Source of the DNA: Planctomycetota bacterium | Lineage (GTDB): Bacteria; Planctomycetota; Phycisphaerae; Phycisphaerales; UBA1924 | DNA: 64,000 nucleotides | Assembly (NCBI GenBank): GCA_963204725.1 | Contig: CAUJHH010000035.1 | Location: 60,978-124,977 of the forward strand | Direction of reading: 5' to 3' | Shown: positions 36,057-52,597 of the stretch, piece by piece | Position numbering within the stretch: the first letter of the stretch is position 1 | Layout of the letters: each line of letters begins with the position of its first letter | Program-made: the position numbers and the translations under genes | Notes under the pieces: generated by a model | Databases searched by the model: none | The model's input: the letters and a program-made list of their open reading frames with translations, nothing else | Told to the model about the DNA's origin: nothing

Positions 36057-37244
36057 ATGCGAGCACACTGCTGGTGCTTGGTCGCGATGTTCGGACTTGC
36101 CGCCCCCGCTGCGTCGGCACAACCCTCTGTCGACATGGGGCCATCGGCCCAGCAAGCGAGGACAACCTCGCCGTCCACTGCCGGCCCGCGTCCGATGACA
36201 ACGACTGGTGGTCGCGCCGGGTCTCCACTCTCGAAGCTGTCGGGTTCCGGGTTCAAGGACCAGGCAGGTCCATCCGAGGTCGGGGCCCAGCGCCCCGTGA
36301 TGAGGACCAACATCATCGGCCGCGCCGGTTCGCCCGTTTCCGAGTTATTCGCTTCCGGCCCCGCGAGCCCTACGGGCATGTCCGCCGTCGAGTCGGAGCC
36401 GCCGCTCATGGGCGCGGCGCGCCTGCGAGATATGGTCGACACACATCGCCGGATGATGGAGCGTTTGAACCAGCCGAGGATGCAATACGAGATCCCGGCC
36501 GATGCGATCCTGACCGAGGCCGGCCCGGGATACTCGACCTACCGGCTCTCAGATGGAAGCTATCTCAGCGCCTCGTCCGTCAGTTCGAGCTCGAATCGCG
36601 GCTTCTCATGGAGCGCAAACCTCAACCCCTCGATCGCGGCGTACGAATTCTTGGAATTCAGATATGGGCGGGGATGCGCCGGTCCCGACAGATCGATCGA
36701 CGGGTTCATTGCCGAGCCGGTGATGATGAGCGACCTGTATGCGTCCCAATACGGCTCGGCCATGAACAGCCCGACATGGATGAATCCGACGACCCCGCAG
36801 CCGGCGTTGGCGCGCGCCGATGAGCAGTTTGCCGGAGGCGATTCCGAGCGTGCTGTGGCTCTCTATGAGGAACACCTCGCCGAGAATCCCGACGACTTTG
36901 GAGTGCGGGTCCGCTTCGGATTGGCGATGCTGGAGAGCGGGCGAGCCGACGATGCCGTCGCCGTTCTGCACCACGCGTACGCCTCCGACCCCTCACTGGC
37001 GGAGGTCTCTCTTGGTGGTGTGCTCGATGGCTGGAGCGGATCTCGTCTCCGGGCGATGGTGGCGAAGTCTGTCTCGCATGCAAATCGAACCCAGAGTGCC
37101 TCGGCGTGGATGGTTGTCGCGCTGCTGATGGAGGCCGAGGGGCGTGCCCCGCTCGCGGAACGCATGCTCGATCGAGCGATCGGGGCGGGCCTGGATAGAT
37201 CGCTCGCGCCTCGTATCGCCGCCCTGATCGCACCCGCGAAGTAG
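36057..37244 (+). CDS. secreted TPR-like repeat protein (tandem pair, second)
   Basis: A 395-aa exported protein. The signal peptide (MRAHCWCLVAMFGLAAPAASA) is followed by a Ser/Gly/Pro-rich region with a repeated GRAGSPLSKL/GRAGSPVSEL motif. The C-terminal TPR-like helices include ADEQFAGGDSERAVALYEEHLAENPDDFGV and a second unit ending HHAYASDPSLAEV. AGGAGG lies 5 bases before the ATG. It starts 25 bases after the related upstream gene, so the two are one transcript and probably a duplication. No partner or function is recognised. Confidence 0.6.
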   Translation: MRAHCWCLVAMFGLAAPAASAQPSVDMGPSAQQARTTSPSTAGPRPMTTTGGRAGSPLSKLSGSGFKDQAGPSEVGAQRPVMRTNIIGRAGSPVSELFASGPASPTGMSAVESEPPLMGAARLRDMVDTHRRMMERLNQPRMQYEIPADAILTEAGPGYSTYRLSDGSYLSASSVSSSSNRGFSWSANLNPSIAAYEFLEFRYGRGCAGPDRSIDGFIAEPVMMSDLYASQYGSAMNSPTWMNPTTPQPALARADEQFAGGDSERAVALYEEHLAENPDDFGVRVRFGLAMLESGRADDAVAVLHHAYASDPSLAEVSLGGVLDGWSGSRLRAMVAKSVSHANRTQSASAWMVVALLMEAEGRAPLAERMLDRAIGAGLDRSLAPRIAALIAPAK

Positions 37245-37491
37245 GCGACTTTCGATGGCCCAGATCAAAAATCGGCTGTTGTTCGGGTGCATTGAGTTCG
37301 CATAAGTACTTGCCTCGAACGATTTGTCAAGCATAGAGTCACCTCTTGCGCCGGGGCAGTCCCCGGCGCCGGACCCTCTGGGGCCGACATCCCAGGTCAA
37401 CCGTTCGAACCACTTGACTGCTCGTCCCACCTGGCCGGGGCGAACTGTGCGGGAGCCGAGGGCGCCCGAGTCCGGTGGGAGGTGAGGATCA
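37245..37491 (+). promoter_or_regulatory. leader region of the rplK operon
   Basis: 247 bases ahead of rplK. A strong hairpin GCGCCGGGG/CCCCGGCGC (37348-37369, loop CAGT) and a weaker GTCAA/TTGAC hairpin around 37400 could form regulatory leader structures. A possible plus-strand promoter is TTGTTC (37279-37284) with CATAAG 16 bases on. No secE, nusG or tRNA precedes the operon as in many bacteria. Confidence 0.4.
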
Positions 37492-37920
37492 ATGGCCAAA
37501 AAAGAAATTGTCAAGTCATTCAAGATCATGGCCCCCGGTGGGCAGGCTACGCCCGCGCCCCCCTTGGGACCCGCGCTCGGCGGCGCCGGCGTCAATCCCG
37601 GCCAGTTCGTGCAACAATTCAATGCCGCGACGCAGAACGTCAAAGGCAAGATTGTCGGCTGCGTGGTCACCGTCTACTCCGATCGATCATTCACCTTCGA
37701 GATCAAGAGCAGCCCGGCTTCCGTGCTGATCCGCGAGAAGGCCAAGATCGAGAAGGGTTCCGGCGAGCCCAACAAGAACAAGGTCGGCAAGATCGGGCGA
37801 GCCGATCTCGAAGCGATCGCGAAAGAAAAAATGAACGATCTGAACGCGGGGTCCATGGACGCCGCTGTCCGCATCATCGAGGGCCAGTGCCGCTCGATGG
37901 GCGTTGTGGTGGAGGCCTAA
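37492..37920 (+). CDS. rplK: 50S ribosomal protein L11
   Basis: L11 (142 aa) forms the GTPase-associated centre with the L10-L12 stalk and 23S rRNA. The N-terminal domain has the proline-rich PGGQATPAPPLGPALGGAGVN, and the rRNA-binding C-terminal domain has KVGKIGRADLEAIA and GSMDAAVRIIEGQCRSMGV. The length is normal. It is first gene of the rplK-rplA-rplJ-rplL-rpoB-rpoC cluster. GTGAGG before the ATG acts as ribosome-binding site. Confidence 0.98.
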   Translation: MAKKEIVKSFKIMAPGGQATPAPPLGPALGGAGVNPGQFVQQFNAATQNVKGKIVGCVVTVYSDRSFTFEIKSSPASVLIREKAKIEKGSGEPNKNKVGKIGRADLEAIAKEKMNDLNAGSMDAAVRIIEGQCRSMGVVVEA

Positions 37921-37924
37921 TCCC

Positions 37925-38623
37925 ATGCCATTCGTCAGCAAGCGAAACAAGGCGAACCTCCCACTGAAGCACAAGCAGGCGCTCCCTGTGGCCGAAGCGG
38001 TCTCCGCCGTCAAGCAGTTCAAGGCGCCGAAGTTCGACCAGACGGTCGACGTCTGCATCCACCTCGGCGTCGACACCAAGCAGGCCGACCAGAACCTTCG
38101 CGGCTCGGTCTCCCTGCCCAACGGCATCGGCAAGTCCAAGCGCGTCGTCGCATTCTGCACCTCGGACATCGTCCCCAAGGCCATGGCCGCGGGCGCGATC
38201 AAGGCCGGCGGCGAGGAACTCGTTGCCGAGATCGAGAAGGGATGGATGGACTTCGACGTCGCCGTCGCATCGCCCGACATGATGCGCGTCATCTCGAAGC
38301 TCGGTCGCGTCCTCGGTCCGAAGGGCCTCATGCCCTCCCCCAAGGCCGGCACCGTCACGCCAAACGTCGCCGAGGCCGTCAAGGAGTACTCCGCCGGCAA
38401 GGTCGAGTACCGCACGGACACGGCCGGCAACGTCCACGCCGTGATCGGAAAGATGTCATTCCCCGAGGCCTCGCTCCAGCAGAACCTCGAGGCGTTCATC
38501 TCCACGATCGAGAAGATCCGTCCCGCCACGGCCAAGGGCGTCTACATCAAGAAAGTCACCATCAGCGGCAGCATGACGCCAGGCGTACAGGTCAAGTACG
38601 TTAACGCGACGGCTGAAGCCTGA
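37925..38623 (+). CDS. rplA: 50S ribosomal protein L1
   Basis: L1 (232 aa) binds 23S rRNA at the E-site stalk and in other bacteria represses its own operon. Motifs include DQTVDVCIHLGVDTKQADQ, the conserved DMMRVISKLGRVLGPKGLMP and a C-terminal VTISGSMTPGVQV. The ATG at 37925 lies 4 bases after the rplK stop codon with GGAGG upstream; an in-frame upstream ATG inside rplK is rejected. Confidence 0.97.
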   Translation: MPFVSKRNKANLPLKHKQALPVAEAVSAVKQFKAPKFDQTVDVCIHLGVDTKQADQNLRGSVSLPNGIGKSKRVVAFCTSDIVPKAMAAGAIKAGGEELVAEIEKGWMDFDVAVASPDMMRVISKLGRVLGPKGLMPSPKAGTVTPNVAEAVKEYSAGKVEYRTDTAGNVHAVIGKMSFPEASLQQNLEAFISTIEKIRPATAKGVYIKKVTISGSMTPGVQVKYVNATAEA

Positions 38624-38653
38624 TCTCCCGCACGACAGAAAGAGGACACAGCC

Positions 38654-39202
38654 ATGTCCAAGACCATCAAACAGATCATCATGCGGGACTACCAGAATCT
38701 CCTCGACGGTGTCGAGGAGGCGATGGTGATCTCGATCCGGGGCGTCAAGGGCATCGACACCACTCGCTTCCGCACCAACCTGCGGAAGCAGAGCATCAAG
38801 GTGACCGTCGTCCAGAACTCCCTGGCGCGCAACAACTTCAAGGGGACGTCCCTTGAGCCACTCAACAGGTTCCTCACCGGGGCCAGCGCCGTCGCCTACT
38901 CCAGCGAGCAATCGGTCGTCCAGATCGCACGCGAGATCGTCGCGGCGCTCAAGGACTTCCCGGCGATCGAGCTCAAGGGTGCGATCCTCGACGGCCTCGT
39001 CTTCGAGGGCAAGGCCGGCGTCGAGGAACTCTCCAAGTACCCCACCAAGGACGAGGCCATCGCGCAGAACGTCACGCTCGTTCTCAGCCCGGCCCGCAAG
39101 CTCGCGGCTCAGATCAAGGGCCCCGGCAGCGGAGTCGCCGGACTGCTCAAGGCCATCGAGACCAAGCTCGAAGTCGGCGAGACGATCGCCAAAGCAGGAT
39201 GA
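38654..39202 (+). CDS. rplJ: 50S ribosomal protein L10
   Basis: L10 (182 aa) anchors L7/L12 dimers to the ribosome. It contains the rRNA-binding N-terminal domain (VISIRGVKGIDTTRFRTNLR, VVQNSLARNNFKGT) and a C-terminal helix for L12 dimers (GVAGLLKAIETKLEVGE). The N-terminus is slightly divergent from the common form, but the order in the cluster settles the call. AGAGG lies upstream of the ATG. Confidence 0.95.
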   Translation: MSKTIKQIIMRDYQNLLDGVEEAMVISIRGVKGIDTTRFRTNLRKQSIKVTVVQNSLARNNFKGTSLEPLNRFLTGASAVAYSSEQSVVQIAREIVAALKDFPAIELKGAILDGLVFEGKAGVEELSKYPTKDEAIAQNVTLVLSPARKLAAQIKGPGSGVAGLLKAIETKLEVGETIAKAG

Positions 39203-39221
39203 GTCACGAATCGCATTGTCT

Positions 39222-39302
39222 CGCACGACTGGCCCCTCGGGGGTAAAGCGCCGAATCGTTCGGCCCCTCTCGTGCGGAAAGCTGGCCCGAGCATCGCTCG
39301 GG
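39222..39302 (+). promoter_or_regulatory. structured RNA element between rplJ and rplL
   Basis: Outer stem CGCACGA (39222-39228) pairs with TCGTGCG (39270-39276). Inside lie CCCC-TCG-GGGG (39233-39243) and CCGAA-TCG-TTCGG (39251-39263). The GGGG at 39240-39243 can instead pair with CCCC at 39264-39267, giving two exclusive folds. A further hairpin CCCGAG/CTCGGG (39286-39302) sits just before the rplL ribosome-binding site. It could set the excess of L12 over L10. Confidence 0.45.
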
Positions 39303-39324
39303 TGTTAGAAGAAAGAGAACACAC

Positions 39325-39720
39325 ATGTCCGACACCACGACTTTCGACGCGAAGATCACCAAGATGGGCGACGAGCTCGCCGGCCTCACCCTCAAGGAGG
39401 CCGTTGACCTGGGCAAGTACCTGAAGGAGGCCTACGGCATCGAGGCCGCCTCCGGTGGTGGCATGATGATGGCCGCCGCGGCTCCCGCCGCCGCGAAGGA
39501 GGAGCAGACCTCCTTCGACGTCATCCTGAAGGGTGCCGACCCCGCCAAGAAGATCAGCGTCATCAAGGTTGTCCGCGAGCTCACCGGCCTCGGTCTGGCC
39601 GAGGCCAAGGCATTCGTCGAGGCCCCCGGCAAGCCCGTCAAGCAGGGCGTCTCCAAGGACGAGGCCGAGAAGTTCAAGAAGCAGATCGAAGAGGCGGGTG
39701 GCACCGTCGCTCTGGCCTGA
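39325..39720 (+). CDS. rplL: 50S ribosomal protein L7/L12
   Basis: Acidic stalk protein (131 aa) that recruits translation GTPases. It has the N-terminal dimerisation helix ([18 protein letters not shown]), an Ala/Gly/Met-rich hinge ([17 protein letters not shown]), and the C-terminal factor-binding domain ([36 protein letters not shown]...). The length is normal. A hairpin terminator or attenuator follows before rpoB. Confidence 0.98.
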   Translation: MSDTTTFDAKITKMGDELAGLTLKEAVDLGKYLKEAYGIEAASGGGMMMAAAAPAAAKEEQTSFDVILKGADPAKKISVIKVVRELTGLGLAEAKAFVEAPGKPVKQGVSKDEAEKFKKQIEEAGGTVALA

Positions 39721-39751
39721 TCGAGCCACCGGCTCGTAGTCTCTCAAATCA

Positions 39752-39788
39752 CGGGGCCGGCCCGTCAAGGGTCGGCCTCGTCTTCTGT
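39752..39788 (+). terminator. terminator or attenuator between rplL and rpoB
   Basis: A 12-bp stem with two G-T pairs (39752-39763 with 39769-39780, loop GTCAA) is followed by TCTTCTGT. Partial termination here would lower rpoBC expression relative to ribosomal proteins, as in other bacteria. Confidence 0.65.
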
Positions 39789-39986
39789 GTCCGCTTCACG
39801 CCACGACTTGCAGATGCTCCAATGTTCGGTGCATGGGAGGGCTTGCGATGACGACGTGCCGGGGATACACTGTTTGGTTCGGAACGCAACGGGTGCGACA
39901 GGGATCTCTACGCATTCAGTAACAAACCGACGCCCCGCCCGACGGAAACGACCGGGCTGGGCTGTCTCTCCATCGCGAGGTAGCTG

Positions 39987-43796
<3,810 letters not shown>

Positions 43797-43902
43797 GCCG
43801 CGCTCGCAACGCACTGTTTCGCTGATTCGATCCCGTCGTCCCGATCACGCCCGCACATCACCACGCCGCTCCACGCGGCGTTCAGCCCGGAGATCACCGC
43901 CC

Positions 43903-48288
<4,386 letters not shown>

Positions 48289-48322
48289 TTCCGCATCCCT
48301 CTGAACGAATTCTCCAAGTCCC

Positions 48323-48358
48323 AACCGGACCCCGCCCCTCGGCGGGGTCCGGTTCATT
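48323..48358 (+). terminator. intrinsic terminator of the rpl-rpo cluster
   Basis: A perfect 14-bp stem (AACCGGACCCCGCC/GGCGGGGTCCGGTT, loop CCTC) lies just past rpoC, followed by CATTC. The right arm itself ends in TT. Confidence 0.8.
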
Positions 48359-48427
48359 CATGGACCAAGTCTCCGTCGTCTCACACCCGCCTCACTCTCC
48401 CGCGCCCCGTGCGGCAGCATCACTCAC

Positions 48428-48433
48428 TACAGT
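48428..48433 (+). promoter_or_regulatory. -10-like TACAGT for a leaderless start
   Basis: TACAGT lies 9 bases before the ATG at 48443; no Shine-Dalgarno sequence lies between. Confidence 0.35.
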
Positions 48434-48442
48434 TCAACCGGC

Positions 48443-49090
48443 ATGGCGAAAAAGGCTTCCACAAAGTCCGCTGGTTCCGAGGCAAAGGCCCCGCCCATCC
48501 GCTTCACCGCCACGCTCAAGAAGCCCAAGGTGCCGGATGGTGACAAGCCGGACCCCACCAGCTGGTCGTTCCTCGTCCTCTCGCAAGCCGCGAGCGCGAA
48601 GCTCCCCTCACGCGGCATGGTCTCGGTCAGGGGCCTGCTGAACCACGCCTCATTCGAGGCCACGCTCCAGCCCGATGGTGGGGGAGGGCACTGGCTCAAG
48701 GTCGAGCGCAAACTCCGCGAAGCCGCCGGTGTCACGTTCGGCGACACCGTCTCCGTCGAACTCGCGCCCGTCGCGCCGGGCGAGGAACCCGAGCCCGTCT
48801 TGCCTCCCGATCTTCGTCGCGCCCTCTCCTCCGCGCCGGGCCCGGCGGGTGCGGAAGCCCGCGCCGCTTGGAAAGACATCACGCCCGCCGCCCGCCGAGA
48901 CTGGATCCAGTGGATCACCAGCCCCAAGCGCGCCGAAACCCGCGTCCTCCGCATAGAGAAGGCCTGCGACATGCTCGCGGGCGGCAAGCGCCGACCCTGC
49001 TGCTTCGACCGCTCCGGCATGTACGACAAGAGTCTCAGCTGCCCTGTAGCCGACGACGATGCCGGAGCGGCACGCCCTTCGCGTTCGTGA
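48443..49090 (+). CDS. DUF1905/YdeI (OmdA)-like protein
   Basis: A 215-aa cytoplasmic protein. The first 110 residues match the DUF1905 barrel (RFTATLKKPK, RGMVSVRGLLNHASFEATLQ, HWLKVERKLREAAGVTFGDTVSVEL). The C-terminal segment matches the YdeI/OmpD-associated helical domain (WKDITPAARRDWIQWITSPK, RVLRIEKACDMLAGGKRRPC). Such proteins occur widely, but their molecular role is unclear. The final 20 residues, Asp/Ala/Arg-rich, look variable. It follows the rpoC terminator, so it is transcribed on its own. Confidence 0.75.
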   Translation: MAKKASTKSAGSEAKAPPIRFTATLKKPKVPDGDKPDPTSWSFLVLSQAASAKLPSRGMVSVRGLLNHASFEATLQPDGGGGHWLKVERKLREAAGVTFGDTVSVELAPVAPGEEPEPVLPPDLRRALSSAPGPAGAEARAAWKDITPAARRDWIQWITSPKRAETRVLRIEKACDMLAGGKRRPCCFDRSGMYDKSLSCPVADDDAGAARPSRS

Positions 49091-49102
49091 CATCTCGTTC
49101 AT

Positions 49103-49173
49103 CGCCCGCGAAGCGGGCGTGCGTTGGTTGCCAGACCCAAGGCGCACCGCGAAGCGGTCGCCGCAGGGTCTGG
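49103..49173. repeat. two palindromic GAA-loop hairpins
   Basis: CGCCCGC-GAA-GCGGGCG (49103-49119) is followed by a larger imperfect palindrome, CCAGACCC...GGGTCTGG (49131-49173), whose core is ACCGC-GAA-GCGGT. They lie between convergent genes and resemble REP-type intergenic palindromes; whether related copies exist elsewhere in the genome cannot be seen here. Confidence 0.45.
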
Positions 49174-49285
49174 TACAGGTGCTGTGCCAGCGGCATCCTT
49201 GAAACGCCTCGGAGTCGCCGGAGGCGACGCCCTGCAGAGCCCCGCCGCTGCGCCCGTCGCACCGCCCTGCTTGTTCATTCCCCCG

Positions 49286-49340
49286 TTCTTCTCCGCGATC
49301 CTCCGCGTTCTCTGCATTCTCTGCGTTCTCTTCCTCTTTC
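49286..49340. repeat. polypyrimidine short imperfect repeats
   Basis: Successive units of 9-10 bases of the type TTCTCTGCR and YCCTCCGCG run for about 55 bases between convergent genes. No gene or hairpin is evident. Confidence 0.5.
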
Positions 49341-49342
49341 AC

Positions 49343-49996
49343 TCACACCTGACCCGCCTGCATCTCTTGAATGAACGCGTTGGCCTCGTTGATCGCCTGT
49401 TCCATCTCCGTCACCAGCGCCTGCACGTCGCTCTGGATCTGCCCCGATGTCTGCTGCAACGACGCGATCGCCCGCGCGTTGAGATTGTGCTTCAGGAACA
49501 GCGTCTGGTCCTTGAACGCCGCCAGCACCGGTTCCATCTTGGACGCCGCCTGCTTCATCGTGGAGACCAGCGCCTCGTACTTCACCTTCGTGTCATCCAG
49601 TTGCCGCTGCGACGCCGCCCGCATCTCGCTCGACGAGTACTGGTCCAGCTCCGCGTCCCACTCCTTGAACAGCGCCCCCGCGACCCGCTCGACATCCTTG
49701 ATGCGTGTGTTGACGGCCTCGGCCCGGTCCTCGCACCGCTCGTACTGCTTCTTGACCGCGCTGTACTTCTTCTCAAGCTCTCCCGTTTCAACACCCGTGA
49801 CCGACAGAAACTCCGCGAGCGCGGACTCAAACTGCTCCTTCGCCGCCTCTTGTCCGTCCCGCGCATCCTCCACGCGATCCACCAACTGCTCACGCTTGGC
49901 GTACCCGAGCGACTCCTTCAGCGCGATCTGCGTCGACGAGCACGCGCCGAGCGGCGAAAGCGTGGCCAGGACGAGAATGAGCGTAATAGGTCGCAT
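49343..49996 (-). CDS. DUF2959-like lipoprotein
   Basis: A 217-aa protein with a lipoprotein signal (MRPITLILVLATLSPLGAC, cysteine near residue 19). The mature part is almost entirely helical and coiled-coil-like (ALKESLGYAKREQLVDRVED, KYSAVKKQYERCEDRAEAV, LNARAIASLQQTSGQIQSDV), matching the DUF2959 group of secreted helical proteins. GGAG precedes the ATG at 49996. The molecular role is unknown; the helical bundle may span or brace the periplasm (inference). Confidence 0.75.
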   Translation of the reverse strand: MRPITLILVLATLSPLGACSSTQIALKESLGYAKREQLVDRVEDARDGQEAAKEQFESALAEFLSVTGVETGELEKKYSAVKKQYERCEDRAEAVNTRIKDVERVAGALFKEWDAELDQYSSSEMRAASQRQLDDTKVKYEALVSTMKQAASKMEPVLAAFKDQTLFLKHNLNARAIASLQQTSGQIQSDVQALVTEMEQAINEANAFIQEMQAGQV

Positions 49997-50056
49997 GTGG
50001 ATCTCCGGGTGACGACCGGATTGTACGGATCCGCATCGCCCGACGCCCGCGTTCAG

Positions 50057-50091
50057 ACACAATGAGGGCCCCCGCGCGTGCGGAGGCCCTC
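50057..50091 (-). terminator. terminator-like hairpin after the PEP-CTERM gene
   Basis: GAGGGCC/GGCCCTC stem with additional inner pairs, about 30 bases past the stop codon at 50125. The T-run on the minus strand is poor (CATTGTGT). Confidence 0.5.
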
Positions 50092-50124
50092 CGTGTTCGA
50101 TCCGATCAATGCAGTCAAACTCGC

Positions 50125-51393
50125 TCAGCGCCGGCGTCGACCGAGCAGCAGCCCCGCGAGCCCGACGCTCGCGAGCGTGCCGGGAACGGGCACTGCGATC
50201 GAGATGATGGCATCGACCGTCGCCCCGGTCACGTCCTGCAGATCGACGCTGATGTAGAGCAACCCATCGTTTCCGAAGTCCATCCCCTGGCTCGCGATCG
50301 TGGACGCGTTGAAGTCCGTGATCGTGTAGTCGGGGCTGGAGTCGCCATCGACATCGACCTCGTCACCCACCGAGAGCAGCGCGATCGCCGCCGAGAGTGC
50401 GGACGCATCCGACGCCCAGAAAAGCGTCTCCGTCAGCGAGCTGTCGGCGATGAACACCGCCTCGCCGAGGTCATTGATCGCGCAGGCGTCGAACGCGCCC
50501 GTGAGCGTGATGCCGTCAATGAGATCGCCCTGCCGGATGGAGATCGCCCCGTTGTACGCGACAAAGTCGTCGGTCGCGGTCGCGCCGCTGGTGTCGCCAG
50601 CGAAGAGGTAGTTCCCGCTGCTGTTGATGCTGGCGGACTTGAACGCCGCCCAGTTGTCGCCCTGCCCGGTCGGCGACCCCTCTCTCGCCACCACCCCGCC
50701 GTCCACCCACACGTGCAGGTCGTTGGACGTGGAGCCGGTGTCGAGCAGCAGCTCCTGGATATGGTGCGCCCCGTCGCCGGAGAAGTCATAACCAAAGCCG
50801 ATGCCCGAAGCGCCGATCGCGAATCCACCGACGGAGTCGCCCGTCTTCATGACCGGTGTCGCGCCGCCCGGATTCGCGGGGTCCGCACGATACAGGACAC
50901 GCCCGATCGAGGAACCGCCCATCACCGTCGAGAGACCGCCAACCCACACCGCGTCCCCGCCATCCAGCATCCTCGGGCGGCTGTTGAACGTGCTGAAGAA
51001 CCCGGGCAGCCCCGGCGCCGCGTCGTCGTCGACCAGCAGCACGCCCTCATGCGTGTACACCGAGTCGCCCCCGTTGTAGGACGGCGAGTAGATGAACCCG
51101 CCCGTGTTCGAGATCCCCATGTTGCTCTCGCCTCCCGTGAGCACATCCGGGAGCGCGGAGCCCGAGTTGAAGATCGTGCCGCCGCCGTACCACACCGAGC
51201 GAGAGCCGTCGTCAAGCGTCGCGGTGAAACCAACATCACCGACCCCGTTTACGAACGGCTGGCTGAAGCCCGTGATCACTGCGCCATCGAGTGCATCACC
51301 CTCTTTCGCGACCACGCCGATCGACACAGGATCGGCAAACGCCGACGCGGTCGCGCCTGCGCACGCGATCAATGCAAGCATCTTCTTCTTCAT
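50125..51393 (-). CDS. secreted protein with PEP-CTERM-like tail
   Basis: A 422-aa exported protein. The signal peptide (MKKKMLALIACAGATASAFA) is followed by a long beta-rich region with recurring elements: VVAKEGDALDG, MKTGDSVGGFA, VVAREGSPTGQ, SIRQGDLIDG and LLSVGDEVDV. Each introduces a segment of about 60-80 residues. The pattern, which I also associate with other planctomycete PEP-CTERM proteins, suggests an internal repeat domain. The tail VPVPGTLASVGLAGLLLGRRRR is the anchor. AAGGAG lies 7 bases before the ATG at 51393. The function is unknown. Confidence 0.72.
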   Translation of the reverse strand: MKKKMLALIACAGATASAFADPVSIGVVAKEGDALDGAVITGFSQPFVNGVGDVGFTATLDDGSRSVWYGGGTIFNSGSALPDVLTGGESNMGISNTGGFIYSPSYNGGDSVYTHEGVLLVDDDAAPGLPGFFSTFNSRPRMLDGGDAVWVGGLSTVMGGSSIGRVLYRADPANPGGATPVMKTGDSVGGFAIGASGIGFGYDFSGDGAHHIQELLLDTGSTSNDLHVWVDGGVVAREGSPTGQGDNWAAFKSASINSSGNYLFAGDTSGATATDDFVAYNGAISIRQGDLIDGITLTGAFDACAINDLGEAVFIADSSLTETLFWASDASALSAAIALLSVGDEVDVDGDSSPDYTITDFNASTIASQGMDFGNDGLLYISVDLQDVTGATVDAIISIAVPVPGTLASVGLAGLLLGRRRR

Positions 51394-51595
51394 CCGGTTT
51401 CTCCTTCGGTTTGGGCCGTGGAATCCACGACCAGGCGACACCACACTCCGGAGCCCCGTGGCCTCCGGTCAGAGCGACCAGGAATGTCATGTCTCTAACC
51501 CCGCTCCGATTGAAGGGGCTCTCTCCAGCGACACCCTAACGAATCCGTCCCGATCGCTCAACCCTCATCCGAGAATTCTGCACAGATCACGCCGG

Positions 51596-51636
51596 TGCCA
51601 AACAAAGAACGGCGGCACCGACATGCGGTACCGCCG
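51596..51636 (-). terminator. intrinsic terminator of the PEP-CTERM gene at 51673
   Basis: CGGCGGTACC/GGTGCCGCCG (10 bp with one G-T pair, loop of about 7) is followed on the minus strand by TTCTTTGTTTG. Confidence 0.75.
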
Positions 51637-51672
51637 TGGAAGCGAGCCAAAGAATCCGGCCGCGTCTTGTGA

Positions 51673-52344
51673 TCAGCGACGACGACGAATCGTCACGAGA
51701 CCGCCGAGTCCGAGCAGAGCCATCGCGCTCGGTGCCGGCACCAGCTCAAGCTGGTAACGCACCTGGATCGCGTTCACACCCGCTCCGATGTACTGGCCAT
51801 CGAGCAGATCACCCGGATCGAACCCCTGCCACGGATCGGCTTGGCGCGAGGTGTGATTGCCGCCCGGGATGAACGAGTTTCCGCCGTTCAATGAGAACGA
51901 CCACGTCGCACGAATGAGCCGGAACTCCGTCACCCAGCTCTGCATCTGGATCGCGTCGGTCGCGCCGACGTTCCAACCCCAGAACGCCGCCGTCTGACCG
52001 TTGGTCTGCGTGCCCAGCGGCACAAGGTCCGCGCCGTGGCGCGTGCGGAAGATCACATCGATGAAGTTGCCGGTGGCGAGGGCCTGTTCGCCCCACTTGG
52101 CCTCGATCACATCAAGGCCGTTCGCTGTATTCCCGATCGACTGGAAGCCCGAGCCGACCTGCACCAGCGTGTGCCCGTTCGAGTTCACGAAGCCCTGCGA
52201 CAGCGACCCCGAATACCCGACAACCGCGAACGACGCCTTCTCATTGGCCGCGATGCCGGTCCTGCCGTACACCGTTTCCGCAGCGGCCGAGCCAACCACG
52301 GGGACGAGAAGCGCGAGAGCGGCAAGCATTGATGTGTGACGCAT
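51673..52344 (-). CDS. secreted protein with PEP-CTERM-like tail
   Basis: A 223-aa exported protein with a signal peptide ending near VVGSAAA. The mature beta-rich domain has several Gly/Asn-rich turns (GTQTNGQTAAFWGWNVG, SLNGGNSFIPGGNHTS). The tail VPAPSAMALLGLGGLVTIRRRR is the usual anchor. The start at 52344 has GGAG 7 bases upstream. Its tail DNA is only loosely similar to the 21827/22977 cassette, so it is not part of that recent duplication. The function is unknown. Confidence 0.72.
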   Translation of the reverse strand: MRHTSMLAALALLVPVVGSAAAETVYGRTGIAANEKASFAVVGYSGSLSQGFVNSNGHTLVQVGSGFQSIGNTANGLDVIEAKWGEQALATGNFIDVIFRTRHGADLVPLGTQTNGQTAAFWGWNVGATDAIQMQSWVTEFRLIRATWSFSLNGGNSFIPGGNHTSRQADPWQGFDPGDLLDGQYIGAGVNAIQVRYQLELVPAPSAMALLGLGGLVTIRRRR

Positions 52345-52597
52345 TCTTGGTCTCCATGCGTCTCCCGATCCTTGGGCATGGCCTTGCAAAGCAAAGCACA
52401 CGACCGGCACCGAAATGCCGAGCGGACGCAACTAGAGGTAAACATGCCCGATGCCCGCCGATTGGCCAGAAAAATCATCACGAAACCGACAAGTTCCCCG
52501 GTTTGACAGCCCGAGAACGCTCCAATCGGCCACCTGTCGCTCGCGTGATCCCTTGCCTGGGTGTGGGGGCTCACCGCCAAACCCTCGCCCCAGCCCC

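Noticed and set aside
37302..37330. Minus-strand promoter with TTGACA upstream of rplK
   Set aside because: The -35 is perfect but the -10 at 17 bases (ACTTAT) is poor and it would only transcribe antisense to a plus-strand gene.
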